A stretch of 64,000 nucleotides of DNA from positions 1 through 64,000 of the forward strand of contig NZ_JACZEP010000018.1 of NCBI RefSeq assembly GCF_014863355.1, written 5' to 3'. This document shows, piece by piece, positions 45,940 through 55,428 of this stretch. The number at the start of each line of letters is the position of its first letter. The first letter of the stretch is position 1. The stretch comes from Aminobacter carboxidus (GTDB lineage Bacteria > Pseudomonadota > Alphaproteobacteria > Rhizobiales > Rhizobiaceae). The translations under genes were made by a program, and so were the position numbers. Under the pieces are notes generated by a model, which was not told the DNA's origin, did not search any database, and was given only the letters and a program-made list of their open reading frames with translations.

Positions 45940-46016
45940 GGCGGGATAGCTCAGTTGGTTAGAGCACGGGAATCATAATCCTGGGGTCGGTGGTTCGAAT
46001 CCACTTCCCGCTACCA
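45940..46016 (+). tRNA. tRNA-Met (CAU), elongator type
   Basis: The 77-base segment folds as a complete tRNA: acceptor GGCGGGA paired with TCCCGCT, D-arm GCTCAGTTGGTTAGAGC, anticodon loop ATCATAA with CAT, T-arm GGTGGTTCGAATCCACT and a coded CCA. The G1-U72 pair and anticodon CAU fit elongator Met; tRNA-Ile2 with lysidine shares the anticodon and cannot be excluded by sequence alone. No other tRNA is adjacent. Confidence 0.92.
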
Positions 46017-46061
46017 CTTCCTTACATCAACATCGCATGCAGCCGGCGAAGCAGATTTCCG

Positions 46062-46988
46062 CTAGCCCGACATCTGCTGGATGATCCATTGCCTAAAGGC
46101 GATGACGCCTGAACTTCGCCGCTGCGCCGGCGACGTCACCAGATGGTACTGCAGATCCGAAGGGATGATTTCGTCGAAACACTTGACCAGCCGTCCCGCG
46201 GCGAGGTCGTCGGCGACCAGCGACGACCGCACCAGCGCCAGCCCGGCATCCTGCCTGCAGGCAGTGATCATGTCGGAAAAGGTCGGAAAGCTCGGCCCTG
46301 CCTGGAAATCGAAGGGATCGTCCGACCCGTCGACCGCCGGCAGCCTCTCTTTCCGATCATAGATCTGCCCATACCAGCGTTCCCAGTCCAGTACGGTGTG
46401 ACGGGCGCCCTCGTAGCGCAGCAGCGGTGCGGCGCGCAGCGCCTGCCGGCTCGGCAGGGCCCGCGCAACGGTCGGAGATGAGACGGCGAATTCATAGTCG
46501 TCGGTGAGGCGGTATGCGTCCGTACCCGGCAACGTTCCCGCCAACCAGATGGCGATGCCGATCTTGTCGATGTCGAAACGCGCGCGCCGGTATTCGATGG
46601 TCACGCTGACGTCGATCTCGGGATGCGCGGCGCAAAAGCCGCCGAGCCGCGGCTGCAGCCACTGGCTGGCAAATTCCGGCGTCGTCGAGATGCTAAGTTG
46701 CTCGCTCCTGAGGCCAGGGCGTGCATTCTCCAGCACGACTTCCAGACCCGACAAGGCCGCGACGATGTCAGGTATCGCCTTTTCGGCCAGAACCGTCAGT
46801 TCGACGCCTTTCCTGCTGCGCACAAACAGCGGCGTGCCCAGCCAGGCCTCGAGTTGCGCGATCTGATGGCTGACCGCCGTCTGGGTCAGGCCCAACTCTT
46901 CGCCCGCCCGGGTGAAGCTGCGCGTACGCGCCACCGCGGCCATGGCGCGGAGGGTCTGCAGGGGCGGAAGCCGGGAGCCATTTTGCAT
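46062..46988 (-). CDS. LysR-family regulator, GcvA type
   Basis: The 308-residue protein has the LysR HTH at residues 8-65 (PPLQTLRAMAAVARTRSFTR, GLTQTAVSHQIAQLEAWLGT) and a GcvA-like effector domain with SISTTPEFASQWLQPRLGGF and DIGIAIWLA-type DIDKIGIAIWLAG. In rhizobia such proteins often stand beside a small DUF1127 gene, as here. The 74-base divergent gap has the inverted repeat GCATC-GGGT-GATGC at 47002-47015 as a possible site. The effector is unknown. Confidence 0.88.
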   Translation of the reverse strand: MQNGSRLPPLQTLRAMAAVARTRSFTRAGEELGLTQTAVSHQIAQLEAWLGTPLFVRSRKGVELTVLAEKAIPDIVAALSGLEVVLENARPGLRSEQLSISTTPEFASQWLQPRLGGFCAAHPEIDVSVTIEYRRARFDIDKIGIAIWLAGTLPGTDAYRLTDDYEFAVSSPTVARALPSRQALRAAPLLRYEGARHTVLDWERWYGQIYDRKERLPAVDGSDDPFDFQAGPSFPTFSDMITACRQDAGLALVRSSLVADDLAAGRLVKCFDEIIPSDLQYHLVTSPAQRRSSGVIAFRQWIIQQMSG

Positions 46989-47062
46989 GAAATTATCTCA
47001 TGCATCGGGTGATGCGCCTTCATTGTACCTGACGCAGGATGGCATGCAAATCATGGCGAACC

Positions 47063-47230
47063 ATGAAACGAATGCCATCCATCTCCATGAAGAAAATCTC
47101 TGATACGCTCCGCCGTGCGTTGCGACATTTCGGTCGCCGCCGCCCACCTTCGCGGCCCAGCTACCTTCGACGCGACATCGGCTTGCAGCCCAGGCCGGAT
47201 CGGCCGCGCCACTGGTCGGACTTTCTCTGA
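47063..47230 (+). CDS. Small basic DUF1127-like protein
   Basis: The frame encodes 55 residues from 47063, or 47 from a second ATG at 47087. It ends with a basic HFGRRRPPSRPSYLRRDIGL core that matches the DUF1127 pattern (LRDIGL) of small alphaproteobacterial proteins, some of which affect RNA turnover and phosphate or carbon use. No ribosome site stands out for either start. Divergence from a GcvA-type LysR gene repeats a common arrangement, which supports a real gene. Confidence 0.55.
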   Translation: MKRMPSISMKKISDTLRRALRHFGRRRPPSRPSYLRRDIGLQPRPDRPRHWSDFL

Positions 47231-47260
47231 CGCTCGAAGCTCGGTCCGATCACGCCGCCT

Positions 47261-48871
47261 TCAGTGCGTGATCAGCAGCGGCGAGATCGAATTGGCGATG
47301 GTCTGGAACGCCGCCTTGAGCTCAGCGATGTTCTTGGTCGGGAAGTAGTAGGCCGGACCGGTTGCGCAGGTACTGTAGAGATCGCGATTGGCCTGGGTGT
47401 CAGCGCCCAGCACCACCGTGTAGATGATGACGTCCTGCTCCTTCAGCTTGGTGCAGACGGTCTTCGTCGCCTCGTTGACTTTCTTGAGCGCGCCGGCACG
47501 GTCGAGTGCCCCCATGCGCCCGGTATCGAGGTAGCTATAGGCACCGTAGTCGGACTTGTTGATGGCTTCCCTGGAAGCGCCGAAGACGTTGTTTTCGCCG
47601 TCGGTGAACACGACCACAACCTTCGAGGTGTCAGGCGCCTTGAAGGCATCGCCCTGCGTGAACGGCGCGCCCGGCGACAGGACGCGATAGCCCCAGGCGA
47701 GGCCCTCGGAAACGTTGGTCCCCGAACCGTACCAGAAGTTCATGTTGTCGAGTTCGCCCTTGGTCTTCTTGACGGGATCGCCACCTAGCTTCACCAGGTC
47801 CTCGGTCAACGGAACGACTGGTGTCGCACAGCCATAGTTCGGACCGGTGGTGTCGTTGGGAGTTTCCTTCAGCTTGGCGTTCGTGCGCGCCGTCGGGTCG
47901 GAATACTTCGTCCGGGATTTCTGCTTCTGGATATTAGTTCCGCCGACGACATCATCCAGGTAGCTGTTGTTGAAATATTCACCGCTATTGGGCGACTTGA
48001 CCGGCCCACCGGGCTCGTCAGGAGCAAAATAGGGCACGAACAGCGTGTCGGGCTTGGTGAGATCGGGCGGCGTGTCGTCAAGCGCATAGCTGCCGGCGCG
48101 AGCCTCAACGCATCCCTTCCATTCACCGGTAGGGCCGCTTTTCCAGTTGTCCTTGAGCGCCTGGAACAGCGCCCAGTGACCGACTCGTGTCTTGGAGTCG
48201 ATGTTGGCGAAGTTCTTGCCGTTCCATGATGGTTCGTCGACCGGCACCTTGTCCCTGGTATCGACCCAGGACTGATCGAACCCGACCGCGCTCTTGATGT
48301 TGACGGCGGTGACGAACGGCACAAGGGCTGCGCGGATCTGGCGTTCGGGCCGGTCGTCCTTGACCTTCTGCAACGCCTTGATGATTTCCTTGGAACCTTC
48401 GATCAGTGCCGCCATGTTGGCAGCGCCCATCGAGCCGGTGTTATCCAGCACCAGCGCGACCTCGAGCTTGGCATTCGATTCAAAGGCATTGGCCTGGGCC
48501 GCGACCTTCGCGCTCTGGCCGAAGATGAAGGCAAAGTTCAATGCCACGTTGGCGTCGGCGGTCGCTGTGGTCTTGATGTGATTGACGCTTTGCTCGACGA
48601 CGAGCTTGGCCTTGGCGTTGACCAGCGCCGGCTTGTTGGCGATGTTGGTAGCGAAAAACGCATCGAAGGTGTCGTTGCGGGTCCCGGTCTGGTCGCTCAG
48701 CCGCGAGGCCGCCAGCACCGCCGAGTCGAGCGCGTTCTGCAGGTCGGATTTGGCTTTCATCAGATTGGCGACATCGAGCGCAAAGCCGACGGCGGCCAGC
48801 AGCACAGGCAGCATGATCGCGAACATCATCGCGAAATTGCCGCTTCTCGATTGCCAGAAGCGTATAAGCAC
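47261..48871 (-). CDS. TadG-like pilus/secretion protein with von Willebrand A domain
   Basis: The 536-residue protein opens with a TadE/G-type membrane anchor (SRSGNFAMMFAIMLPVLLAA at residues 5-25) followed by a stalk and a vWA domain whose metal-dependent adhesion site begins DNTGSMG near residue 146 and returns with FTDGENN near 430. Between them lies a large loop with many Asn/Gly and Pro (residues 200-390). It starts at GTG 48871 after GGGGAGG. TadG proteins assemble tight-adherence pili, but no other tad gene is present. An adhesion or surface-tether role is inferred. Confidence 0.8.
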   Translation of the reverse strand: MLIRFWQSRSGNFAMMFAIMLPVLLAAVGFALDVANLMKAKSDLQNALDSAVLAASRLSDQTGTRNDTFDAFFATNIANKPALVNAKAKLVVEQSVNHIKTTATADANVALNFAFIFGQSAKVAAQANAFESNAKLEVALVLDNTGSMGAANMAALIEGSKEIIKALQKVKDDRPERQIRAALVPFVTAVNIKSAVGFDQSWVDTRDKVPVDEPSWNGKNFANIDSKTRVGHWALFQALKDNWKSGPTGEWKGCVEARAGSYALDDTPPDLTKPDTLFVPYFAPDEPGGPVKSPNSGEYFNNSYLDDVVGGTNIQKQKSRTKYSDPTARTNAKLKETPNDTTGPNYGCATPVVPLTEDLVKLGGDPVKKTKGELDNMNFWYGSGTNVSEGLAWGYRVLSPGAPFTQGDAFKAPDTSKVVVVFTDGENNVFGASREAINKSDYGAYSYLDTGRMGALDRAGALKKVNEATKTVCTKLKEQDVIIYTVVLGADTQANRDLYSTCATGPAYYFPTKNIAELKAAFQTIANSISPLLITH

Positions 48872-48972
48872 CACAGCCTCCCCAGAAATCCCGAAGTGGC
48901 TATTTGCATGCAAACAATTTAAATTGAGTTTAGCAGAGTTGGTACAACCACGGGATGATCCCGGATCGGCCT

Positions 48973-50643
48973 TCAAAGCTCTCCCGCCGCTCCAATTTCC
49001 GTACCCTCGCTATAGGCGATGCCATTTTGGACAAACTGCGGTTGCAGGCCAAGCATTGGCAGGACGCGCCGAAGGATGGCGCCGCCAAGGGGTACGGCAT
49101 TCCAGCCGGACGTCCTGAACCCATGCGTCTCCGGCAAGCCCTTGGGTTCGTCAAGGATCGTCAGCAACAGGTATCTCGGCTTATCGGCTGGAACGACGGC
49201 CATGAAGGACGTCATCACCAGATCATCGGCATAGCGTCCGTTGACGACCTTCTCCGCAGTGCCGGTCTTGCCGCCGACGATATAGCCGGCAACGGCCCCG
49301 TTCCTGGCCGAGCCGGCTTGCGCATTGTAACGCAAGAGGTAGCGCATCGCATCGGCCGTCCCTGGCGAAACAAGCCCGGAGCCGACGACGCGGCCGGCCA
49401 CCGGAGCGCCCTTGATGAAGGTCGGCGTGATCAGGCGGCCGCCATTGATGAGGGCGGCGATGCCCATGCTCGCCTGCAGCGGCGTCACCGCAATGCCGTG
49501 ACCGAATGAGACGGTTGCCGTCGTTACCTGCCCCCAGCTTCGCGGCAGGATCGGCGCGGCACTTTCCGGAAGTTCGGTGCGCAATCGCGACATCAGGCCA
49601 AAGCGCCGGAGATAGGCCTGCTGCGCTTCACCGCCCAGGGCCATCGCCATCCTGGCCGTCGAGATGTTCGACGAATAGATGAAAACCTCCGGGATGGTCA
49701 GCATCCGGTATTTGCCGCGATAGTCGCGGATCAATTGCCGCCCGAACCGCAACGGCTTGCGCGCGTCGATGACCGACTTCAGCGTGAACTGTCCGGAATC
49801 GAGCGCCATGGCGGTGGTCAGCGCCTTGAATGTAGAGCCCATTTCGAAGGCACCGGCGCTGATGCGGTTGAGCCGCTCGGGCCGCAGCGCATCCACAGGC
49901 GCGTTGGGGTCGAAGTCGGGAAATGAGGCCAGCGCGAGCACTTCGCCATTGTCGACGTCGAGCAGCAGGCCGGCGCCAGCCTTGGCTTTGAAGCGCACCA
50001 TCGCCTTGAGGGTTTCGTCGGCAAGCGCGTGCTGGACGCGGACATCGATCGACAGCATCACAGGTTGCAATTGCTTGGTATCGCCTGTCATGCCGGCCCG
50101 ATTGAGCTCCTGCAGGCCCTGGCCGTCGATCCATTTTTCGATGCCCGAGATGCCTGAATTGTCGAGATCGACGGCACCAAGCACATGGGCGGCCAGCGGG
50201 CCGTTGGGATAGATGCGGCGCTGTTCCGGGCGGACACCTATGGCCGGGAGCCCGGCGTTCCACAGCGCCTGTTTCTGCGACGGGGTGACCTGGCGCTTGA
50301 GCCAGGCGAATGCGGCATCGCTCTTCAGCCGCTGATGGAGTTTTCGCGCGTCGAGATCCGGAAAGATGGCGACCAGTTTCTCGACCGTCTCGTCGACGTC
50401 GGGCACATAGCGTGGCTCGGCATAGACCGATGCACTCGGCAGGTCGGTTGCCAAAAGGACGCCATTGCGGTCCAGGATCTGCGGCCTGGCATTGGCCACT
50501 TCCCTGAAGGCGTAGGTCGGACGCTCGCTGCCGGTCAGGCCAAGCTGCACTAGCCGTGCACCGATGGCGGCGAACAGCACGGCAAACACCGTCATGACAA
50601 ACCAGATGCGGACCCCGGTACTTCTTGCGCGCGCCCTTTTCAT
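48973..50643 (-). CDS. Class B penicillin-binding protein (FtsI/PBP3-like)
   Basis: The 556-residue transpeptidase has one membrane helix (WFVMTVFAVLFAAIGARLVQ), a dimerization domain and the serine centre: SxxK in GSTFKALT near residue 274, SSN near 331 and KTGTAEK near 459. Length and motif spacing match FtsI-type PBPs. FtsI proper normally lies in the dcw cluster, so this is an additional copy. It begins one base after the class A PBP gene (TGAGATG), so the two are coupled. AmpR across the divergent gap is the likely regulator. Confidence 0.85.
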   Translation of the reverse strand: MKRARARSTGVRIWFVMTVFAVLFAAIGARLVQLGLTGSERPTYAFREVANARPQILDRNGVLLATDLPSASVYAEPRYVPDVDETVEKLVAIFPDLDARKLHQRLKSDAAFAWLKRQVTPSQKQALWNAGLPAIGVRPEQRRIYPNGPLAAHVLGAVDLDNSGISGIEKWIDGQGLQELNRAGMTGDTKQLQPVMLSIDVRVQHALADETLKAMVRFKAKAGAGLLLDVDNGEVLALASFPDFDPNAPVDALRPERLNRISAGAFEMGSTFKALTTAMALDSGQFTLKSVIDARKPLRFGRQLIRDYRGKYRMLTIPEVFIYSSNISTARMAMALGGEAQQAYLRRFGLMSRLRTELPESAAPILPRSWGQVTTATVSFGHGIAVTPLQASMGIAALINGGRLITPTFIKGAPVAGRVVGSGLVSPGTADAMRYLLRYNAQAGSARNGAVAGYIVGGKTGTAEKVVNGRYADDLVMTSFMAVVPADKPRYLLLTILDEPKGLPETHGFRTSGWNAVPLGGAILRRVLPMLGLQPQFVQNGIAYSEGTEIGAAGEL

Positions 50644-50644
50644 C

Positions 50645-53091
50645 TCAGTAGAGCCCGCCGGTGCTGTCGAGAAGCTTGTCGCGCAGTGCCGGGGAGATGC
50701 CGCCAACGACCGGGATGGTGGACGTGACGATATCCGACGCCTCGAAACCGTCGATGACCGGGCAGTCGGCAACGCATGGCGACGTGCCCGGCTTGAAGGC
50801 CTCCCTGATCGAGCCCGGACTGCCATCGGCCACGCGCCTTCCGGTGCGCCGGTCGACGCTCTCGAACGTCATCCCCTCGGGCACCTGGAACTCGGCAACC
50901 GGCTTGCCCTTGAGGGCGACCTTCATGAAGTCGATGAAGACAGGTGCTGCCAGCCCACCGCCGGATTCGCCATATCCCATGGGTTTGGGCGTGTCGTAGC
51001 CGAGGAATACGCCGGTCACGATGTTGGGCGTGAAGCCTATGAACCAGACGTCCTTCTCGTCATTGGTGGTGCCGGTCTTGCCCGCGACCGGAACGCCCAG
51101 CGCAGACACGCTGGTTGCGGTACCGCGCTCGACAACCCCGCGCATCATCGAGGTGACCTGATAGGCAGTCATCGGATCGAGCACGTATTCGCTGATGTCC
51201 TGCAGCACCGGTTCCGGCTGATCCTGCCACGCCGCGGCATTGCAGGCGTCGCAGTTGCGCCCATCATGGCGGAAGATGGTCTTGCCGTGACGATCCTGAA
51301 CCCGGTCGATCATCGATGGCTGCACCGATTTACCACCATTGGCGATGACGGCATAAGCCGAAACCAGCGCATCAGCGTGGTTTCGCCGGCGCCGAGCGAC
51401 ATCGGCAGATAGGGCTTGAGCTTGTCGTAAATGCCAAAACTCTGGCCGTACTGCGCCACCACGTCCATGCCGACATGTCGCGCGAGACGCACCGTCATCA
51501 GGTTTCGGCTTCTTTCGAGGCCGGCGCGCAAGGTCGAGGGACCGCTGAAGCGCCCGTCATAGTTCTTCGGTTTCCAGATCCGGCCCGCACCGTCAGGCAG
51601 TGCGATCGGCTGGTCCATCACCAGTGCTGCCGGCGTGTAGCCGATGTCGAGGGCCGCAGCGTAGACGAAAGGCTTGAACGCCGATCCCGGCTGGCGATAG
51701 GCTTGCGTGGCGCGGTTGAACTGCGACTGGGCAAAGGAGAAGCCGCCGACGCTCGCCAGGACGCGTCCGGTATGCGGGTCCATCGAGACCAGCGCTCCCT
51801 GCACTTCGGGCACTTGCCGCAGCACATAGCCCTCGTCCTGCTTCTCGACATAGACGACATCGCCGCGCGCAAGCACGCTTGCCCGGGCCTTGCCCGCCTT
51901 GGCACCGCCTGCTTGCTTCAACGCCCAGCGCATCGACTTGCCGCTGATAAGGACTATCTCCCGCTCCCGCTGCCTGCCTGAAGCCTGGCGAAGGCCGATT
52001 TCGACACCCTCGTCGGTCTTGCCGAGCACCACCGCCAGGCGCCATTCCGACACGTCGGCCAGTGGCACGATGCTTTCAAGCGCCTGCCGCCAATCGCCGT
52101 TGGTCGCGATGCGCGTTACCGGGCCACGAAAGCCCCTGCCCTGGTCGTAGGCGACAAGCCCGCGCCGCAGCGCCCTGACAGCCGCTGCCTGCAGCTTGGG
52201 ATCGAGCGTCGTACGCACGGAGAGGCCGGCAGTGTAGAGCGCGGCTTCGCCGTATCGCGCAGCGACCTGCCGGCGCACCGCCTCGGTGAAGTAGTTGGCG
52301 TCGGCCACGAGCAGGTTCGGCTGGCGCTTCCTCGTGCCGAGCGGCAAGACCACCGCCGAGCGCGCCTCGCCCTGGTCGATAAATCCATTGCGCAGCATCT
52401 GCCCGATCACCCAGTTGCGCCGCTCGATGGCCCGCTTGGCATAAAGATCGGGATTGTAGTTGTTCGGCCCCTTGGGCAGCGCGGCGAGATAGGCGGCCTC
52501 GGCAACCGAAAGTTCGCCGACCGGCTTGTCGAAATAGGTCAGCGCCGCTTCGGCGATGCCATAGGCGCCGAGCCCGAAATAGACGTCGTTGAAGTAGAGT
52601 TCGAGGATCTCGTCCTTGGAAAAGGCGCGCTCGATGCGGATGGACAGCACCGCCTCGCGGATCTTGCGCTCCAGCGTACGGTCCGAGGAAAGCAGCAGGT
52701 TCTTGGCAATCTGCTGGGTGATCGTCGAGCCACCGATCATGCGCTGACCCGAGCCGAAGTTGGCCATATTGGCCCACACGGCATTGGCGAGCCCGGCAAG
52801 GTCGATGCCCGAATGGCTGTAGAAGTCCTTGTCTTCCGCCGACAGCAACGCGTGCCTGACACGCTCGGGTACGGCGGCGATCGGCAGGAAGAGGCGCCGC
52901 TCGCGCGCATATTCGGCGAGCAGCGCGCCGTCGTAGGCGTAGACCCGGGTCATGACCGCGGGCTGCCAATCCGCCAGCTCGCGATAGTCGGGCAGGCCCC
53001 TGGTGATGTCTGCGACGAGCAATGCCAAGCCACAGGCGGCAACAAGGCCGCTCAGGACAAGGAATGAAAACAGATGACTGATGAACTTCAT
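50645..53091 (-). pseudogene. mrcA: Class A penicillin-binding protein PBP1A with a one-base frameshift
   Basis: The gene has a membrane helix (LFSFLVLSGLVAACGLALLV), glycosyltransferase motifs (SAEDKDFYSHSG near residue 84, GGSTITQQIAKN near 119) and transpeptidase motifs (SAFKPF near 470, SRNLM near 528) in one frame, but the reading frame shifts at about 51364-51369 after TTLMR. The rest (KTGTTN near residue 673, GGGLAAPVF) continues in the next frame. Restoring one base, CGC-NTG-GTT instead of CGC-TGG-TTT, gives VSAYAVIANGG-type sequence and a length divisible by three. If real, the transpeptidase is truncated; a sequencing error is equally possible. Confidence 0.82.
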
Positions 53092-53256
53092 GATGGTGCG
53101 GGCAGCTTGTCGGTTTGAGGCAGGTCCCGGAAAAAAGCGGGCGAACGACTGCTGCTCGCAAGGCTCCACCCAGGCCCGCGAGCAGGTCATAACCTGCAGG
53201 TCTTGTTCGGTATCGGCCGCAAACTGACAAAATCGCGCGGCCTCGACAAACGCTCA

Positions 53257-53284
53257 ATATTTTGGTTACCCATGAGAAAAATAT
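53257..53284. promoter_or_regulatory. AmpR operator candidate between ampR-like and PBP genes
   Basis: ATATTTT (53257-53263) and AAAATAT (53278-53284) form a perfect inverted repeat with a 14-base spacer, 20 bases before the ampR start. It is AT-rich and has LysR-type spacing. It could serve both ampR and the PBP operon 166 bases away. Confidence 0.55.
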
Positions 53285-53304
53285 GGGCATAGGATCGAAA
53301 CCAC

Positions 53305-54186
53305 GTGGAAACATCGCAATTGCCGCTTAACGCGCTGCGCGCCTTCGAGGCTTCGGCGCGCCATTGCAGCTTCACCCGGGCCGGCATGGAGCTGTTCGTG
53401 TCGCAGACCGCGGTCAGCCATCACGTGAAGTCGCTCGAGGACGTGCTCGGGGTGAAGCTCTTCCGCCGCCTGCCCAGGGGGCTGGCACTGACAGACGAGG
53501 GCGCGGCCCTCGCCCCGGTGCTGACGGATGCCTTTCGCCGGATGACTGCAACGATGAGCCGGTTCGAGGAAGGACACTTCCATGAGGTGGTGACGGTCGG
53601 CGTGGTTGCGACTTTTGCAGTTGGCTGGCTGATGGAGCGGCTACCGGCATTCCACCAGGCCCACCCCTATCTCGACCTCAGGATCATGACCAACAACAAC
53701 CGCGTCGACCTGGCCGGCGACGGGCTCGACCTGGCGATCCGCTTCGGCGACGGCTCGTGGCGCGGAACGGAGGCGATGCATCTGATCGCCTCGCCCTTGT
53801 CGCCGGTGTGTTCGCCGATGATGGCGGCAAAGCTGACGCAGCCCGCTGATCTCGCGCGTGTCGAACTGCTGCGCTCTTATCGCGCCGATGAATGGATGCG
53901 TTGGTTCGAAGCGGCCGGCGCGCCAAAGCCGGTGCTGCGCGGCATGATGTTCGACTCGTCGCTGGCGCTTGCCGAGGCAGCGGCCCGCGGCGTCGGTGTT
54001 GCGTTGGTGCCGATCAACATGTTCGAGCGCAATCTCGACGACGGACGCCTCGTCCAGCCATTCGAGACGACGGTTTCAACCGGCGACTACTGGCTCACCC
54101 GGTTGAAGTCCCATCCGGTGACACCAGGCATGCAGGCATTCGAGAACTGGCTGCTGCAGCAGTTCGGCGCACCTAGCGAGGCATGA
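53305..54186 (+). CDS. ampR: AmpR-like LysR regulator of cell-wall genes
   Basis: The 293-residue protein reads like AmpR through its length: LPLNALRAFEASARHCSFTR and QTAVSHHVKSLEDVLGVKLF in the HTH, then RRLPRGLALTDEGAAL, VGVVATFAVGWLMERLPAFH and NNNRVDLAGDGLDLAIRFGD. AmpR senses muropeptides and UDP-MurNAc-pentapeptide and switches a divergent beta-lactamase gene. Here the divergent gene is a PBP operon and no beta-lactamase is in the window. It starts at GTG 53305 after AGGATCG. Confidence 0.8.
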   Translation: METSQLPLNALRAFEASARHCSFTRAGMELFVSQTAVSHHVKSLEDVLGVKLFRRLPRGLALTDEGAALAPVLTDAFRRMTATMSRFEEGHFHEVVTVGVVATFAVGWLMERLPAFHQAHPYLDLRIMTNNNRVDLAGDGLDLAIRFGDGSWRGTEAMHLIASPLSPVCSPMMAAKLTQPADLARVELLRSYRADEWMRWFEAAGAPKPVLRGMMFDSSLALAEAAARGVGVALVPINMFERNLDDGRLVQPFETTVSTGDYWLTRLKSHPVTPGMQAFENWLLQQFGAPSEA

Positions 54187-54281
54187 GCATTGCTGGGCGG
54201 CGGCAACGGCGTGCTGCCGCCGGTGAGGAAAACGGCGGCGCGGCGGCCCGCCAGGAGCGCCGCGCCTGCGGTACCCAGACC

Positions 54282-55361
54282 TTAAGCTACCGCATATCCG
54301 TCGCGGCACAGGCCGTTGAGCGTTTCCAGCGACATCGCATCGAGGTCGAGCGCGGTCAGCAGGTCGTTCTCGGCGGTAAAGTCGCGGCCATACATCGCCG
54401 AGAAGACACGCACACCGGCTTCGTGCAGCTCGGCGGGGTAGCCGGCGAGCCGGCCGATCTTGGCGGTCATGACCAGGCCGAACGGCACGTCCTCGGTGAC
54501 ATAGCGGCTGTCGGCCGTGGTCGGGCCCTGCCCGCCATTGCCGGCGTCATGCATCTCCTGGTTCATCTGCGAGATCGAGCTCATCGGCACGTGGAACGAC
54601 AGATGGAAATGCTGGAAGATGTTGCGCACTTCGAGGCCAAGCTTGGTGGCAATCGCAATGCGCTCCTCGTCGAGCTGCTCAAGCAGGCGGCCGACATTCG
54701 GCGTCACGTTCTGGCCCTGGCTCCAGGTCTCGCCGCGCTCCATGCGCGTCATGTTGCCGAGCGCGATGCCCATATGGTTCTGCGGATTGAGATTGGACAG
54801 CGCGATCGCCATCAGGCTGCCGCGATCGACGAAACGGTCGCCGAACAGCGTCTGGCAGATGGCCAGGCCATCGGCGCTGCGCGATGCCGGAACTGTGGCG
54901 AGGTCGACTTTCTTGCGCACGGTGTTGACGTTGACCAGCGTCGGGCTGAGCTGGCGGCCGGATACGACCGTCGTGCCCCAGCCGACGACAGGGGCGACGA
55001 CACCGCGCGCGGCAAGCAGGCGCGACAGATAGAGCGCACCGAACGAGGCGTGCGAACTGATGATGATGGTCTGTTCGGCCCTGATGTAAGGCGCGATCGC
55101 GTCGAGCACCGTCTTGTGGCCATAGGCCGGCAGCGCGATCACGATCGCCTCGGCACCGGCGACAAGCGCTTCAGCACTTGCGGCCGCTGCCGGATGGAAG
55201 GTGCCTTCGACGGCGCCCTGGGCGACAAGAGCTTCGCCCCTAGCCAGCGCCTTGGTGCGCTCACCCGATGGCGACCACAACGTCGCGTGATGCCCCTGCT
55301 GTTCGAGGAACACCGCCGTTCCGAAAGCGATCGAACCCGCGCCGACAATACCTACCTGCAT
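54282..55361 (-). CDS. NAD/NADP octopine/nopaline dehydrogenase family protein
   Basis: The 359-residue enzyme has an N-terminal Rossmann fold (GIVGAGSIAFGTAVFLEQ), a linker and the octopine-dehydrogenase domain with SNLNPQNHMGIALGNMTRME, whose His/Asn fit the opine-forming centre. The family makes or breaks opines (N-carboxyalkyl amino acids) or reduces keto acids. Start 55361 follows AAGGAATGTAGGA. It is the last gene of a nine-gene minus-strand unit that imports a small amine-type compound, so opine-like oxidation is a reasonable guess. The direction is not shown. Confidence 0.8.
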   Translation of the reverse strand: MQVGIVGAGSIAFGTAVFLEQQGHHATLWSPSGERTKALARGEALVAQGAVEGTFHPAAAASAEALVAGAEAIVIALPAYGHKTVLDAIAPYIRAEQTIIISSHASFGALYLSRLLAARGVVAPVVGWGTTVVSGRQLSPTLVNVNTVRKKVDLATVPASRSADGLAICQTLFGDRFVDRGSLMAIALSNLNPQNHMGIALGNMTRMERGETWSQGQNVTPNVGRLLEQLDEERIAIATKLGLEVRNIFQHFHLSFHVPMSSISQMNQEMHDAGNGGQGPTTADSRYVTEDVPFGLVMTAKIGRLAGYPAELHEAGVRVFSAMYGRDFTAENDLLTALDLDAMSLETLNGLCRDGYAVA

Positions 55362-55428
55362 TCCTACATTCCTTTTCAATATCATTTCAGGCCCGGGGAC
55401 CGGCATGCGCCAGTGTCGCCGGGGTCGT

